Source: Paraclostridium ghonii
GTDB taxonomy: Bacteria; Bacillota; Clostridia; Peptostreptococcales; Peptostreptococcaceae
Length of the DNA: 14,343 nucleotides
Assembly: GCF_023653455.1 (NCBI RefSeq)
Contig: NZ_JAKEDR010000084.1
Location: 1 to 14,343 of the forward strand
Reading direction: 5' to 3'
A program made the position numbers and the translations under genes. Shown piece by piece: positions 6,935-13,470 of this stretch (position 1 is the stretch's first letter; each line of letters starts with the position of its first letter). Below the pieces are notes generated by a model, which saw nothing but the letters and a program-made list of their open reading frames with translations, did no database searches and was not told the origin of the DNA.

Positions 6935-6964
6935 TTTATAATAAACCGTACTAATATATCTCAA
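6935..6964 (-). promoter_or_regulatory. Probable promoter of the 360-residue unknown
   Basis: On the minus strand TTGAGA (6959-6964) and TATAAA (6935-6940) are 18 bp apart, giving a short leader before the ATG at 6890. Confidence 0.5.
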
Positions 6965-7020
6965 TTTATAATTTTACAATATACCCACTTAAAAATTAAT
7001 TTTAAATTATTTCTTATATT

Positions 7021-7052
7021 TTTACAACTATTTGCTCATTTTATAATATAAT
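7021..7052 (+). promoter_or_regulatory. Probable promoter of the HAD / CxxC operon
   Basis: TTTACA (7021-7026) precedes two overlapping TATAAT boxes (7042-7047 and 7047-7052). The spacings, 15 and 20 bp, are not ideal, so the exact pair is uncertain. The position, 40-50 bp before the ATG at 7093, is right. Confidence 0.4.
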
Positions 7053-7092
7053 AGATAAAAGAAAAATTGCATTAATTGTTGAGGTGATATAT

Positions 7093-7821
7093 ATGAAAAA
7101 AACGGCAGCTTTCTTTGATATAGACGGAACTCTATATAGAGATTCCTTAATGGTTGAGCACTTCAAAAAACTTATACGATATGAAATCGTAGATGAAAAA
7201 GTCTGGTTAAGTAATGCTAGAGATACATTTGTTAACTGGGATAAAAGACAGGGAAATTATGATGATTATTTATTTGAAGTTTGTGATATATATGTAGAGT
7301 CTTTAAAAGGTTTAGACTTATGCTCTATACATTTCACTAGCGACCAAGTTATAAAATTAAAATCTGATAGAGTATATAAATACACTCGTTCCCAAATAAA
7401 ATGGCACTTAGATCAAGGGCATATTGTAATTTTTATCTCTGGAAGTCCTGATTTCCTAGTTTCTAAAATGGCTAATAAATATAATGCCACTGATTTTATA
7501 GGAAGCAATTACGTTTTTGAAGATGGCAAGTTCAATGGAGAAGTAATTCCTATGTGGGATTCTGCTAGTAAAAATATAGCTATTAATGATTTCGTTGAAA
7601 AATACAATATTGATTTATCTAAATCATATGCATATGGTGATACAAATGGAGATATAAATATGCTTAGAAGAGTAGGCAATCCTGTAGCTATAAATCCAAC
7701 TAAAGAACTTCTTCATCAAATAAAAACTGATGAAGATATAAAAGATATTTCTAAGATAGTAATAGAGAGAAAGGATTTAGTTTATCAACTGCCTGCATCT
7801 GTAGATGTTTTGGATATATAA
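7093..7821 (+). CDS. HAD-superfamily IB phosphatase (SerB-like)
   Basis: A 242-residue cytoplasmic hydrolase of HAD subfamily IB. Motif I is FFDIDGTLY with D9 (nucleophile) and D11; a helical cap follows (about 20-100); motif II is ISGSP (S116); motif III is K160 in DSASK; motif IV is GDTNGD (182-187) with the Mg-binding D183 and D187; the end of the domain has VAINPTKEL. The family removes phosphate from small metabolites such as phosphoserine; the substrate here cannot be read. The ATG at 7093 is preferred over GTG at 7084 because the GTG is part of the Shine-Dalgarno GAGGTGAT. First gene of a two-gene unit, with 15 bp to the next. Confidence 0.88.
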   Translation: MKKTAAFFDIDGTLYRDSLMVEHFKKLIRYEIVDEKVWLSNARDTFVNWDKRQGNYDDYLFEVCDIYVESLKGLDLCSIHFTSDQVIKLKSDRVYKYTRSQIKWHLDQGHIVIFISGSPDFLVSKMANKYNATDFIGSNYVFEDGKFNGEVIPMWDSASKNIAINDFVEKYNIDLSKSYAYGDTNGDINMLRRVGNPVAINPTKELLHQIKTDEDIKDISKIVIERKDLVYQLPASVDVLDI

Positions 7822-7836
7822 CTTTAGGAGGTATTC

Positions 7837-8601
7837 ATGAATTTAATAAAAGATATAAATTTTATGAAAAATTTAGAAGAAGATATAGAGCATTTAAGTA
7901 AAGCTTTATACTTAGATAATCCTGACTTATGGCTTGATTTTTTAGAAAAATCAAATGATAAAGTTTTTGATGAAATGTCTTTATTTTTTGCAGCTAAATA
8001 CAATTACGTGTCTATAATAAAATTTGCTGTTGAGGTAAATAATTTTGATATAAGCTCTAAATCTAAAAATAAATCATTTAAATCTGTTAAAAATCATCTT
8101 ATAAGTATTGCTCGAACTGAAAACTCTATTGATGTGTTAACTTATTTATGTGATGAGGAAATAAATGATACTGTTGATATAGTTGAAAATCCTCATTCTT
8201 CAACTAATGCTGCTAATTTAGATATTTCATATACTTGTCCTCATTGCAACTCTAATATATTTGAGACAGGCTACAAGGTATTGATTTCTTCTACTTGTAA
8301 GTACTCTACTTCTGATAGAAAAATAGTTAGATGTAGTCCTGAAGAGTTGAATTCTGTCACTTGTGTTAATTGTAATAAGGAAATAAATGATATTACCCCT
8401 AAAAAGTTAGAAGCTTTAATAACGGTAGAGAATTGCAGTACTTGTGGTTCTCATATACCTACAATAGGAATTTTAAAAGAAGTAAGTACAAATTTTAATA
8501 AAGAAAAGGGAATATTTGAAGATGTAAATTCTACATTTTGTTGCAAATCATGTAGAAAACCTCTTGAAAATATCCAATTGAGACATTTTGATTTAATTTA
8601 G
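7837..8601 (+). CDS. Four-CxxC putative zinc-binding protein, function unknown
   Basis: A 254-residue protein. The N-terminal 110 residues are helical and acidic, with a segment (about 40-105) that recalls degenerate ankyrin-like helices. The C-terminal half has four CxxC pairs: CPHC 134-137, CVNC 176-179, CSTC 200-203 and CKSC 236-239, enough for two zinc ribbons or treble-clef-like sites. Extra Cys at 154 and 166 may add to this. TAGGAGGT sits before the ATG, 15 bp after the HAD stop, so the two genes are co-transcribed. No enzymatic motif is seen. The pairing with a phosphatase hints at a shared role but does not show one. Confidence 0.78.
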   Translation: MNLIKDINFMKNLEEDIEHLSKALYLDNPDLWLDFLEKSNDKVFDEMSLFFAAKYNYVSIIKFAVEVNNFDISSKSKNKSFKSVKNHLISIARTENSIDVLTYLCDEEINDTVDIVENPHSSTNAANLDISYTCPHCNSNIFETGYKVLISSTCKYSTSDRKIVRCSPEELNSVTCVNCNKEINDITPKKLEALITVENCSTCGSHIPTIGILKEVSTNFNKEKGIFEDVNSTFCCKSCRKPLENIQLRHFDLI

Positions 8602-8624
8602 CTTATAATTTCCCAGGAAATTTA

Positions 8625-8662
8625 AAAACTCCACTCTTTAGCTTATAAAGAGCGGAGTTTTT
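8625..8662. terminator. Bidirectional intrinsic terminator
   Basis: AAAACTCC-A-CTCTTT (8625-8639) pairs with AAAGAG-C-GGAGTTTT (8648-8662), one mismatch, 8-base loop. T's follow on the plus strand. The minus-strand membrane gene has its stop codon (8661-8663) inside the stem, so the hairpin can also end that operon. Confidence 0.88.
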
Positions 8663-9152
8663 ATCTAATTTTGAGTATATTCTTAATTTTAGTTTCATAA
8701 TAATCTATAAATAGAGTATATACATAATCGTATACAATAAATGCTATTTGAAATCCAATTATAGTGAATAAGTTTAATGAAATAAATACAAAAGCTTTAA
8801 GAAATACATATAAACCTGCCATTACTAAATTTGCAAAAAATAATTTTAAAATTAGCTCTAAATATATATTTCTATTCTTCTCTATCAAATATTTTATCAA
8901 TCCATAAATCGCAAATGTAAATACATAAGTTATCCATTGAACTTTATTTGTTATGATAAAGAAGCTTAATAATATTGATGCTAAACAAAACAATACTCCA
9001 AATTTCCCACCATATTCTATTATCACTATAGAAACTACTAATGATGCTAATCCCATAAAAAACAAAGTATTTATAGGAATTATATTTGATAAAATCAGTA
9101 AAATAATATTTACAGCAAGCAATATCCCACTATACGCTATTTTTCTACTCAT
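8661..9152 (-). CDS. Small multi-pass membrane protein, third gene of the DUF5685 operon
   Basis: A 163-residue, almost wholly hydrophobic protein with about five or six membrane helices (roughly 5-25, 29-47, 50-67, 72-92, 98-122, 124-148), basic residues at both ends (MSRK, KIKNILKIR), and Tyr/Asp near the C-terminus (YDYVYTLFIDYYE). Size and helix number recall S-components of ECF transporters, but no substrate motif can be recognised, so this is only a resemblance. The ATG at 9152 follows AAGGTGAT at good spacing; GTG 9161 and ATG 9158 overlap that site. The upstream TPR gene ends 10 bp earlier, so translation is probably coupled. The product would place the operon's action at the membrane. 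Confidence 0.75.
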   Translation of the reverse strand: MSRKIAYSGILLAVNIILLILSNIIPINTLFFMGLASLVVSIVIIEYGGKFGVLFCLASILLSFFIITNKVQWITYVFTFAIYGLIKYLIEKNRNIYLELILKLFFANLVMAGLYVFLKAFVFISLNLFTIIGFQIAFIVYDYVYTLFIDYYETKIKNILKIR

Positions 9153-9162
9153 ATCCATCACC

Positions 9163-9600
9163 TTAACAGCACGTTATTAAATCGCCACCAAAACATTCAC
9201 ATATGCTATCTAAACACCATAATTTAAAACAAACATCACAGAAATCATCTCCACAGCAACATCCATCACAACAGCAACAACAACAACCATTTGCACTGTT
9301 ATGTCTTCTGTTATAATTATAAGCTCTTCTATTGTAATTATCGTAATTATTATTGTACCTTAAAATAGCCTCTTCATAGTCTTTATTCTCTGGATCTAAG
9401 CTTTTTGCCTTTTGTAAATAGTCTTCCCCTTGTTCATAATAACCTAGATTTAAAGACGCTACTCCCATTAAGTAATACCAATTAGCACTACTTTTATCTA
9501 CTATAGATAATAATAAATCGTAAGCCTTTTGGAATTCTTTGTTACTGATAAATTCTTTTGCTAAGTTAAAATTTTCATTATAAGTAGGATTATTGTACAT
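9163..9600 (-). CDS. TPR protein with a C-terminal cysteine string
   Basis: A 145-residue protein. Residues 7-80 hold about two tetratricopeptide repeats (AKEFISNKEFQKAYDLL, then YLMGVASLNLGYYEQGEDYL with AKSLDPENKDYEEAI). A Tyr/Asn/Arg linker follows (82-105). The last 40 residues have 16 Cys: C106-111, C114-116, 121, 124, 129, 134, 136, 144 and 145, with GGDLITCC at the end. From memory, similar Cys-rich tails of the form CECxGGDL occur in clostridial TPR or J-domain proteins. Metal binding or a membrane-associated Cys cluster is possible. ATG 9600 is preferred over GTG 9609, which overlaps the SD GAAGGGTG. The start overlaps the last 11 bp of the DUF5685 gene, a mark of translational coupling. 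Confidence 0.82.
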   Translation of the reverse strand: MYNNPTYNENFNLAKEFISNKEFQKAYDLLLSIVDKSSANWYYLMGVASLNLGYYEQGEDYLQKAKSLDPENKDYEEAILRYNNNYDNYNRRAYNYNRRHNSANGCCCCCCDGCCCGDDFCDVCFKLWCLDSICECFGGDLITCC

Positions 9601-10429
9601 TAACTTCACACCCTTCGTTTAAAATATTTTTATATCTAAGATAAACCCCTGAGTAAATTATATTTTCTATAATATTTATATTCACTTTTATATTTAGGTT
9701 TTCTATAGACTGAGCTAAATAACCTAAACTTATAGATATAAGCTTATCTACTCTCTTTTTTAATTCTTCTTTTTTATCAATATATTCAATAAAAGGATTA
9801 TATCTTCCTTTTTTTACGTCTTTATCTAAATCCTCATATGCATCTAATATATAAATATATTTACCTACATTAAAACCAATATTCCTTAAATCATTTTTAT
9901 ATTCATCATCTTTATAAGAAAAAATTTCTCCCATAAGATTTCCAAAAGTATTAGAAACTTCATCTATATTTGTACTTTTTTGATCTTCTAATTTTTTTAA
10001 TACTTCTAATTGATTTTTTATATATTCTGATTTTTGAGGATATTTTTCATAAGCTTTTTTTAATTTACCTTTATATATATTATATGCTAATATATCTTTT
10101 ATTCCTTTATCATCATTTAAATTATCTTCTAATTTATAATACGTTAAAAGTACATTCATACTAGCCGCATATTCAGTTATCTCATTGACTATCCTCATCT
10201 TTTTCTTCACAGGATTAGCTATGCAAATTTCTTTAGTTATAGTTGATTTTGGTCTATAAACAGAGGTTAAAATTAAAATTAAAAAAGTTACATCATAGTT
10301 TAATGATAATCTAGATATTTCTCCATGATTTTCTTTTAAGTATTTACATAGCCCACAATAATAACCTTTATATGTGTCAAACTCTCTAAACGTCAAATCC
10401 ATTTTGTTTATTCTAACATATCCAAACAT
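9590..10429 (-). CDS. DUF5685-type protein, first gene of a three-gene operon
   Basis: A 279-residue, mostly helical protein that I recognise as the DUF5685 family from its N-terminus FGYVRINKMDLTFREF and the YYCGLC block. CxxC at C25 and C28, a further Cys at 69, RLSLNYDVTFL (40-50) and EYAASMNVLLTYYKLEDN (86-103) fit the family. Two Asp-rich clusters stand out: D102-xxx-D106-D107 (EDNLNDD) and D196-AYED-LDKD (196-204), the latter followed by KKGRYNPF. Paired Asp motifs on an all-helical protein of 280 residues recall squalene/phytoene-synthase-like folds; this is a resemblance only. SD AAAGGA lies before the ATG and a good promoter at 10507-10534. Its stop overlaps the start of the TPR-Cys gene. 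Confidence 0.83.
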   Translation of the reverse strand: MFGYVRINKMDLTFREFDTYKGYYCGLCKYLKENHGEISRLSLNYDVTFLILILTSVYRPKSTITKEICIANPVKKKMRIVNEITEYAASMNVLLTYYKLEDNLNDDKGIKDILAYNIYKGKLKKAYEKYPQKSEYIKNQLEVLKKLEDQKSTNIDEVSNTFGNLMGEIFSYKDDEYKNDLRNIGFNVGKYIYILDAYEDLDKDVKKGRYNPFIEYIDKKEELKKRVDKLISISLGYLAQSIENLNIKVNINIIENIIYSGVYLRYKNILNEGCEVNVQ

Positions 10430-10506
10430 TATTATCCTTTCTATATTTAAGAATTTAAGTTCTATAAATATATTATCTTTTTCTTTAGTAGTATATATTT
10501 TTTTCT

Positions 10507-10534
10507 ATTATACCACTTAATATATTAAAATCAA
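10507..10534 (-). promoter_or_regulatory. Promoter of the DUF5685 operon
   Basis: On the minus strand TTGATT (10529-10534) and TATAAT (10507-10512) are 16 bp apart. TGG directly before the -10 makes it an extended -10 (TGGTATAAT). The leader before the ATG is about 70 bp. Confidence 0.75.
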
Positions 10535-10544
10535 CCTTAACAAT

Positions 10545-10582
10545 AAAGAGCTATAAGAATGGTAAAGTTCTTATAGCTCTTT
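10545..10582 (-). terminator. Intrinsic terminator of the TIGR00300-like gene
   Basis: AAAGAGCTATAAGAA (10545-10559) and TTCTTATAGCTCTTT (10568-10582) form a perfect 15-bp stem with an 8-base loop. On the minus strand the stem ends in TTT and continues ATTGTTAAGG. It lies 21 bp beyond the stop of the gene at 10604-11695 and just before the promoter of the next operon. Confidence 0.85.
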
Positions 10583-10603
10583 GAAATTTATATTTATTTG
10601 AAA

Positions 10604-11695
10604 TTAATCAACTAAGTTCTTAGCTAATTTTTCTAATAAGTCTTGTACATTAGTAACCATAGTTATAACTTCTAGACTTCCTCTGTCTCTTAACTTGTTA
10701 ACTGCAAATTCAGATATATCTATAGTATAGAAGTGAACAGGTCTTACTTTTCCATCTACTACTCTATAAGAAGGAGTCATATTTCCTACAGCTATAGTGT
10801 GAAGTTGAGTAGCTAAACAAATTACTGTTGTAGCTTTTTTAACATGACTTCTCATAGCATCTTGAGCTTTATAAACATCTCCATAAACAATTGGTAAAGG
10901 TCCATCATCTCTTATAGATCCTCCAAGAACTATAGGCACATTATTTTTAACACAAGCATGAATTATTCCATCTTGTATATTTTCATTTTCTATTAATTTT
11001 TCTATAGATCCTGCTCTTTTAGCTTTATTTAATAAATCTAGGTGATGATAATGACCATCTTTTATAGACTCCTGAGTATATACATGTTGCCCTAAAGCAG
11101 TCCCAAATACTCCAGCCTCTAAGTCATGAGTTGCAACTGCATTTCCACCTAAAAATGCACTTACATATCCATTATCTATTAATGATGCCATAGCATCTCT
11201 AGCACCTTTAGCAAATACAGCAGCTGGCCCTAGAACCCATACTATGTATCCATTTTCTTTTTCATGCTTTAATAATTCATATAAATTTTCATAATCCTTT
11301 GTGTATGAAGTTTCTCTTGATCTACCTGATCTAAATGCAAAAACATCTGCTGTAGCTTCTTCATCTGTTTGGAATCCATTAGGATATAAGTATATTCCAT
11401 CTTTTGCATCTTCTGTTCTTCCTACAATGACCCTATCCCCAACTTTAAGTCTTCTAAACTCTACAACATCTATTTTATCATCAGCAGTTATTATAGGTAC
11501 ACAGTCCATTCTGCTTTCTTCAGCTAATACCCATTTCCCATTTACTTTATAGTATTCAGGATAAATTGACATTGCGTGATAATTATCTGGTGCTACACCA
11601 TCTTTTTCTACAACCCCATAGCTTGCATCTGGTGCATTAACAAATACCTCTTGAGTAAAATCTGGTTCTCTATATTCCCTTAATTTAAAAGACAT
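10604..11695 (-). CDS. TIGR00300 / archaeal ornithine cyclodeaminase-like protein
   Basis: A 363-residue cytoplasmic protein of the LOR/SDH-related TIGR00300 family. Recognisable blocks: APDNYHAMSIYPEYY (35-49), ESRMDCVPIIT (60-70), EFRRLKVGDRVIVG (79-92), IVWVLGPAAVFAKGARDAM (151-169), FLGGNAVATHDLEAGVFGTALG (181-202), VLGGSIRDDGPLPIVYGDV (256-274) and ATTVICLATQLHTIAVGN (288-305). Members in methanogens, and the C-terminal half of the cyanobacterial AgrE/ArgZ, convert ornithine to proline with NAD. The usual N-terminal domain of about 100 residues seems absent, so activity is uncertain. ATG 11695 follows GGAGGGT; ATG 11710 overlaps that site. Single gene with its own -10 box and terminator. 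Proline supply for Stickland fermentation would fit a clostridium but is inference. Confidence 0.78.
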   Translation of the reverse strand: MSFKLREYREPDFTQEVFVNAPDASYGVVEKDGVAPDNYHAMSIYPEYYKVNGKWVLAEESRMDCVPIITADDKIDVVEFRRLKVGDRVIVGRTEDAKDGIYLYPNGFQTDEEATADVFAFRSGRSRETSYTKDYENLYELLKHEKENGYIVWVLGPAAVFAKGARDAMASLIDNGYVSAFLGGNAVATHDLEAGVFGTALGQHVYTQESIKDGHYHHLDLLNKAKRAGSIEKLIENENIQDGIIHACVKNNVPIVLGGSIRDDGPLPIVYGDVYKAQDAMRSHVKKATTVICLATQLHTIAVGNMTPSYRVVDGKVRPVHFYTIDISEFAVNKLRDRGSLEVITMVTNVQDLLEKLAKNLVD

Positions 11696-11746
11696 CTTCC
11701 AACCCTCCATAATAAATTTTTGTCCTTAATAAAATCTCTTTTTTTC

Positions 11747-11752
11747 ATTATA
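11747..11752 (-). promoter_or_regulatory. Extended -10 promoter of the TIGR00300-like gene
   Basis: On the minus strand TGTTATAAT gives a perfect -10 with the TGn extension, about 50 bp before the ATG. No clear -35 box is present, which extended -10 promoters can tolerate. Confidence 0.6.
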
Positions 11753-11784
11753 ACACGAAATTTGTATTATTTGGTAAAATAAAT

Positions 11785-12138
11785 CTACTTTATTGAAAAC
11801 GTTGTCTTTTTTTTGTCAAATTCTAATTGATTTCCTTTATTTAACTCATTTAATATAACCTTAATTAAGTCTTTATTTAAAAATATATTCCCATTTATAT
11901 TTTTAATTTTCAAACTATTTTCATTATATTTTTCTTTTATTTCTTCAGTTATCTTATCTTCAACTATTATATTAAAGTTTTTATCTAGATATACTTTAAA
12001 TAACCAAGGCATAGCTTTATCACTTAAGCTATTTACAAAATAATCAAATGACAAATAAACTTCATTATTTTCCTCAATAATTAAAAAATCAGGTACATCC
12101 TTTATAATCTTTTCTATAAATAAATTATATTGTTCCAT
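11785..12138 (-). CDS. Small hypothetical protein, 117 residues
   Basis: Not recognised. A soluble, charged protein with hydrophobic beta-like stretches (DFLIIEENNEVYLSFDYFV, WLFKVYLDKNFNIIVED) and a helical, Lys-rich second half ending KKKTTFSIK. No Cys, no signal peptide, no membrane helix. The ATG at 12138 is chosen because AAGGAG lies nine bases before it; a longer frame from 12171 would run through that site and an inverted repeat. The gene stands alone. Its promoter region holds two palindromes (12162-12183 and 12196-12226), so tight regulation is likely even though the role is unknown. No terminator hairpin is obvious downstream before the next promoter. Confidence 0.65.
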   Translation of the reverse strand: MEQYNLFIEKIIKDVPDFLIIEENNEVYLSFDYFVNSLSDKAMPWLFKVYLDKNFNIIVEDKITEEIKEKYNENSLKIKNINGNIFLNKDLIKVILNELNKGNQLEFDKKKTTFSIK

Positions 12139-12161
12139 TTTAGTATACTCCTTAGTATATC

Positions 12162-12183
12162 TAGTGTACATTTCTATACACTA
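12162..12183. promoter_or_regulatory. Second inverted repeat at the transcription start
   Basis: TAGTGTA (12162-12168), eight bases, TACACTA (12177-12183), a perfect 7-8-7 palindrome covering the predicted start near 12181. It is unrelated in sequence to the palindrome at 12196-12226, so two regulators, or an operator plus a 5' mRNA hairpin, are possible. Confidence 0.5.
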
Positions 12184-12187
12184 ACTT

Positions 12188-12215
12188 ATTTTATACATAG
12201 ACTACATATAATCAA
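12188..12215 (-). promoter_or_regulatory. Promoter of the small hypothetical gene
   Basis: On the minus strand TTGATT (12210-12215) and TAAAAT (12188-12193) are 16 bp apart, with the start expected near 12181. Both boxes touch the palindromes listed at 12196-12226 and 12162-12183. Confidence 0.5.
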
Positions 12216-12226
12216 TGTAGTCTATG
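12196..12226. promoter_or_regulatory. Perfect 12-bp inverted repeat over the -35 region, likely operator
   Basis: CATAGACTACAT (12196-12207), seven bases, ATGTAGTCTATG (12215-12226). The -35 box lies across its centre and one arm fills the spacer. No T-run follows on either strand, so an operator is more likely than a terminator. Confidence 0.6.
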
Positions 12227-12313
12227 ATTTATTGCTTTGTGTATAAATAGTTAAAAACTTTATGAATAATTCGTCATATAAGAAAAATATGTATTTATTC
12301 AAATCCTATATTC

Positions 12314-12508
12314 CTATTTTCCAACAAGAACTTTGTCAATTCGAGTAGACATATTCACTTTATCAATCGATAATAATTGTAAATGTCCTACTGTCTCACT
12401 ACTCTTAATAAGCTTTGCACTAAACATAAAACTTTTAGACTCGTTTTCTAATATCATATCAATATCACTTCGCAGCTGCTTCTCTAATAATTCCAAAGTA
12501 AATAACAA
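12314..12508 (-). pseudogene. Remnant of a GNAT-family N-acetyltransferase
   Basis: The frame reads FTLELLEKQL near its start and SETVGHLQLLSIDKVNMSTRIDKVLVGK at its end. This matches the first half of GNAT acetyltransferases, where GHxxLxxIDxxNxxxRIxxVLVG leads into the acetyl-CoA loop RGKG. Here TAG (12314-12316) interrupts, and the same frame continues with EYR just beyond it, the residues expected before GKG in intact relatives, before a second stop. The N-terminal 30-40 residues are also missing: an in-frame TAA lies 9 bp before the first TTG, and no good ribosome site is present. It is therefore a broken copy without a catalytic core. Identification is by motif memory. Confidence 0.55.
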
Positions 12509-12566
12509 TCCTGCTTAATTATGACAAGTATATTGCATTTATTTGTTTATATATATTCAACGTTCT

Positions 12567-13337
12567 CTATTTCAGATAATCATATAAATATCTTTCCATT
12601 ACTGGTGTCCACCATTCCAAATAACCAGCTTTTGTTGGGTGAATAGAATTTGCCATATAAATTTCATAATGATTTTTATCGACTTTCTTCATATCTTCAT
12701 TATTTAGTAAATCAATAACACCTATATCCCATTTTTTCTGCAGTTTAAGAAGTACATCTGTCATTTCCTCATACTTATTACTGCCATAATATGTATCCGT
12801 ATAAAAAACTACTGGACAGTTCCACGTCTGTTTTGCATATGCTATAACGTATTCTATTGCTCCAGTTATTGTTGTTGTGTCAAAATCGTTTATATTTTTG
12901 GAGCTACTGATTTTACCTAATGGCTTCTTAAATGTAACATCATTCGTAGAAAGCTGACATACAAAACAATCTATGTGCACATTCTTATTAAGATTTTTTT
13001 TCATTCTATATATATAGTTGTTTCTACTCGATGTAGTTAGCGTTGTTCCAGATACCGCTTCTTCTATAACATTAATTGAATCTCGCTTTTCCATGTACTG
13101 TACAAAAGAGACCCCTTTTGAACACATACCAACAGTTGCTGAAGAACCTAAAAACATAATTGTCTTATCGGCTAATGGACTATTCTTTATGGACGCAACA
13201 TTTTTAACATCATATTTACTACTGTTTCCTTCATTGCTATAACCCATATAATTGTAGAAGTATAACCCTCCTCCTACAATTAACAGAATTACTATAATTA
13301 ATATCACTTTTAAACATTTTTTCTTTCCCTTTTTCAT
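12567..13337 (-). CDS. Membrane-anchored SGNH/GDSL-type hydrolase
   Basis: A 256-residue protein with a basic start (MKKGKKK), one hydrophobic helix (about 9-28, uncleaved anchor or signal) and an extracellular SGNH domain. Block I reads FLGSSATVG with S66 as the likely nucleophile (the usual Asp of GDS is Ser65); the block II Gly is G97 in SGTTL; block III Asn is N132 in LSTND; block V His is H233 in NSIHPTKAGY. The residue three before H233 is Asn230, where the catalytic Asp is normally found. Such enzymes often remove or transfer acyl groups on cell-surface polysaccharides. AAAGGAGGA lies about 10 bp before ATG 13337; TTG 13346 is too close to it. It stands between two broken genes. Confidence 0.8.
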   Translation of the reverse strand: MKKGKKKCLKVILIIVILLIVGGGLYFYNYMGYSNEGNSSKYDVKNVASIKNSPLADKTIMFLGSSATVGMCSKGVSFVQYMEKRDSINVIEEAVSGTTLTTSSRNNYIYRMKKNLNKNVHIDCFVCQLSTNDVTFKKPLGKISSSKNINDFDTTTITGAIEYVIAYAKQTWNCPVVFYTDTYYGSNKYEEMTDVLLKLQKKWDIGVIDLLNNEDMKKVDKNHYEIYMANSIHPTKAGYLEWWTPVMERYLYDYLK

Positions 13338-13407
13338 TAAAAACAATTCCTCCTTTGTTTCTTTATCCGATTTAATATTTTCACCTTACCTAGATATAAT
13401 TAATTAT

Positions 13408-13413
13408 ATTATA
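13408..13413 (-). promoter_or_regulatory. Extended -10 promoter of the SGNH hydrolase gene
   Basis: On the minus strand TGTTATAAT, an extended -10, lies about 70 bp before the ATG. No clear -35 at 16-18 bp. It falls downstream of the truncated integrase, so the hydrolase has its own promoter. Confidence 0.5.
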
Positions 13414-13470
13414 ACAAATTAGTGTTTAAACATTCACAATTTAACAGCTCCCAACTAAAAACGTATAAGA

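Noticed and set aside
8661..9152. Naming the membrane protein a specific vitamin transporter S-component
   Set aside because: Helix number and size fit, but no family-specific substrate motif can be read.
11301..11552. 83-residue plus-strand frame inside the TIGR00300-like gene
   Set aside because: Antisense to a well-supported coding region, with no start signal.
12196..12226. Perfect hairpin read as a terminator
   Set aside because: No T-run on either strand and its place over a promoter; an operator fits better.
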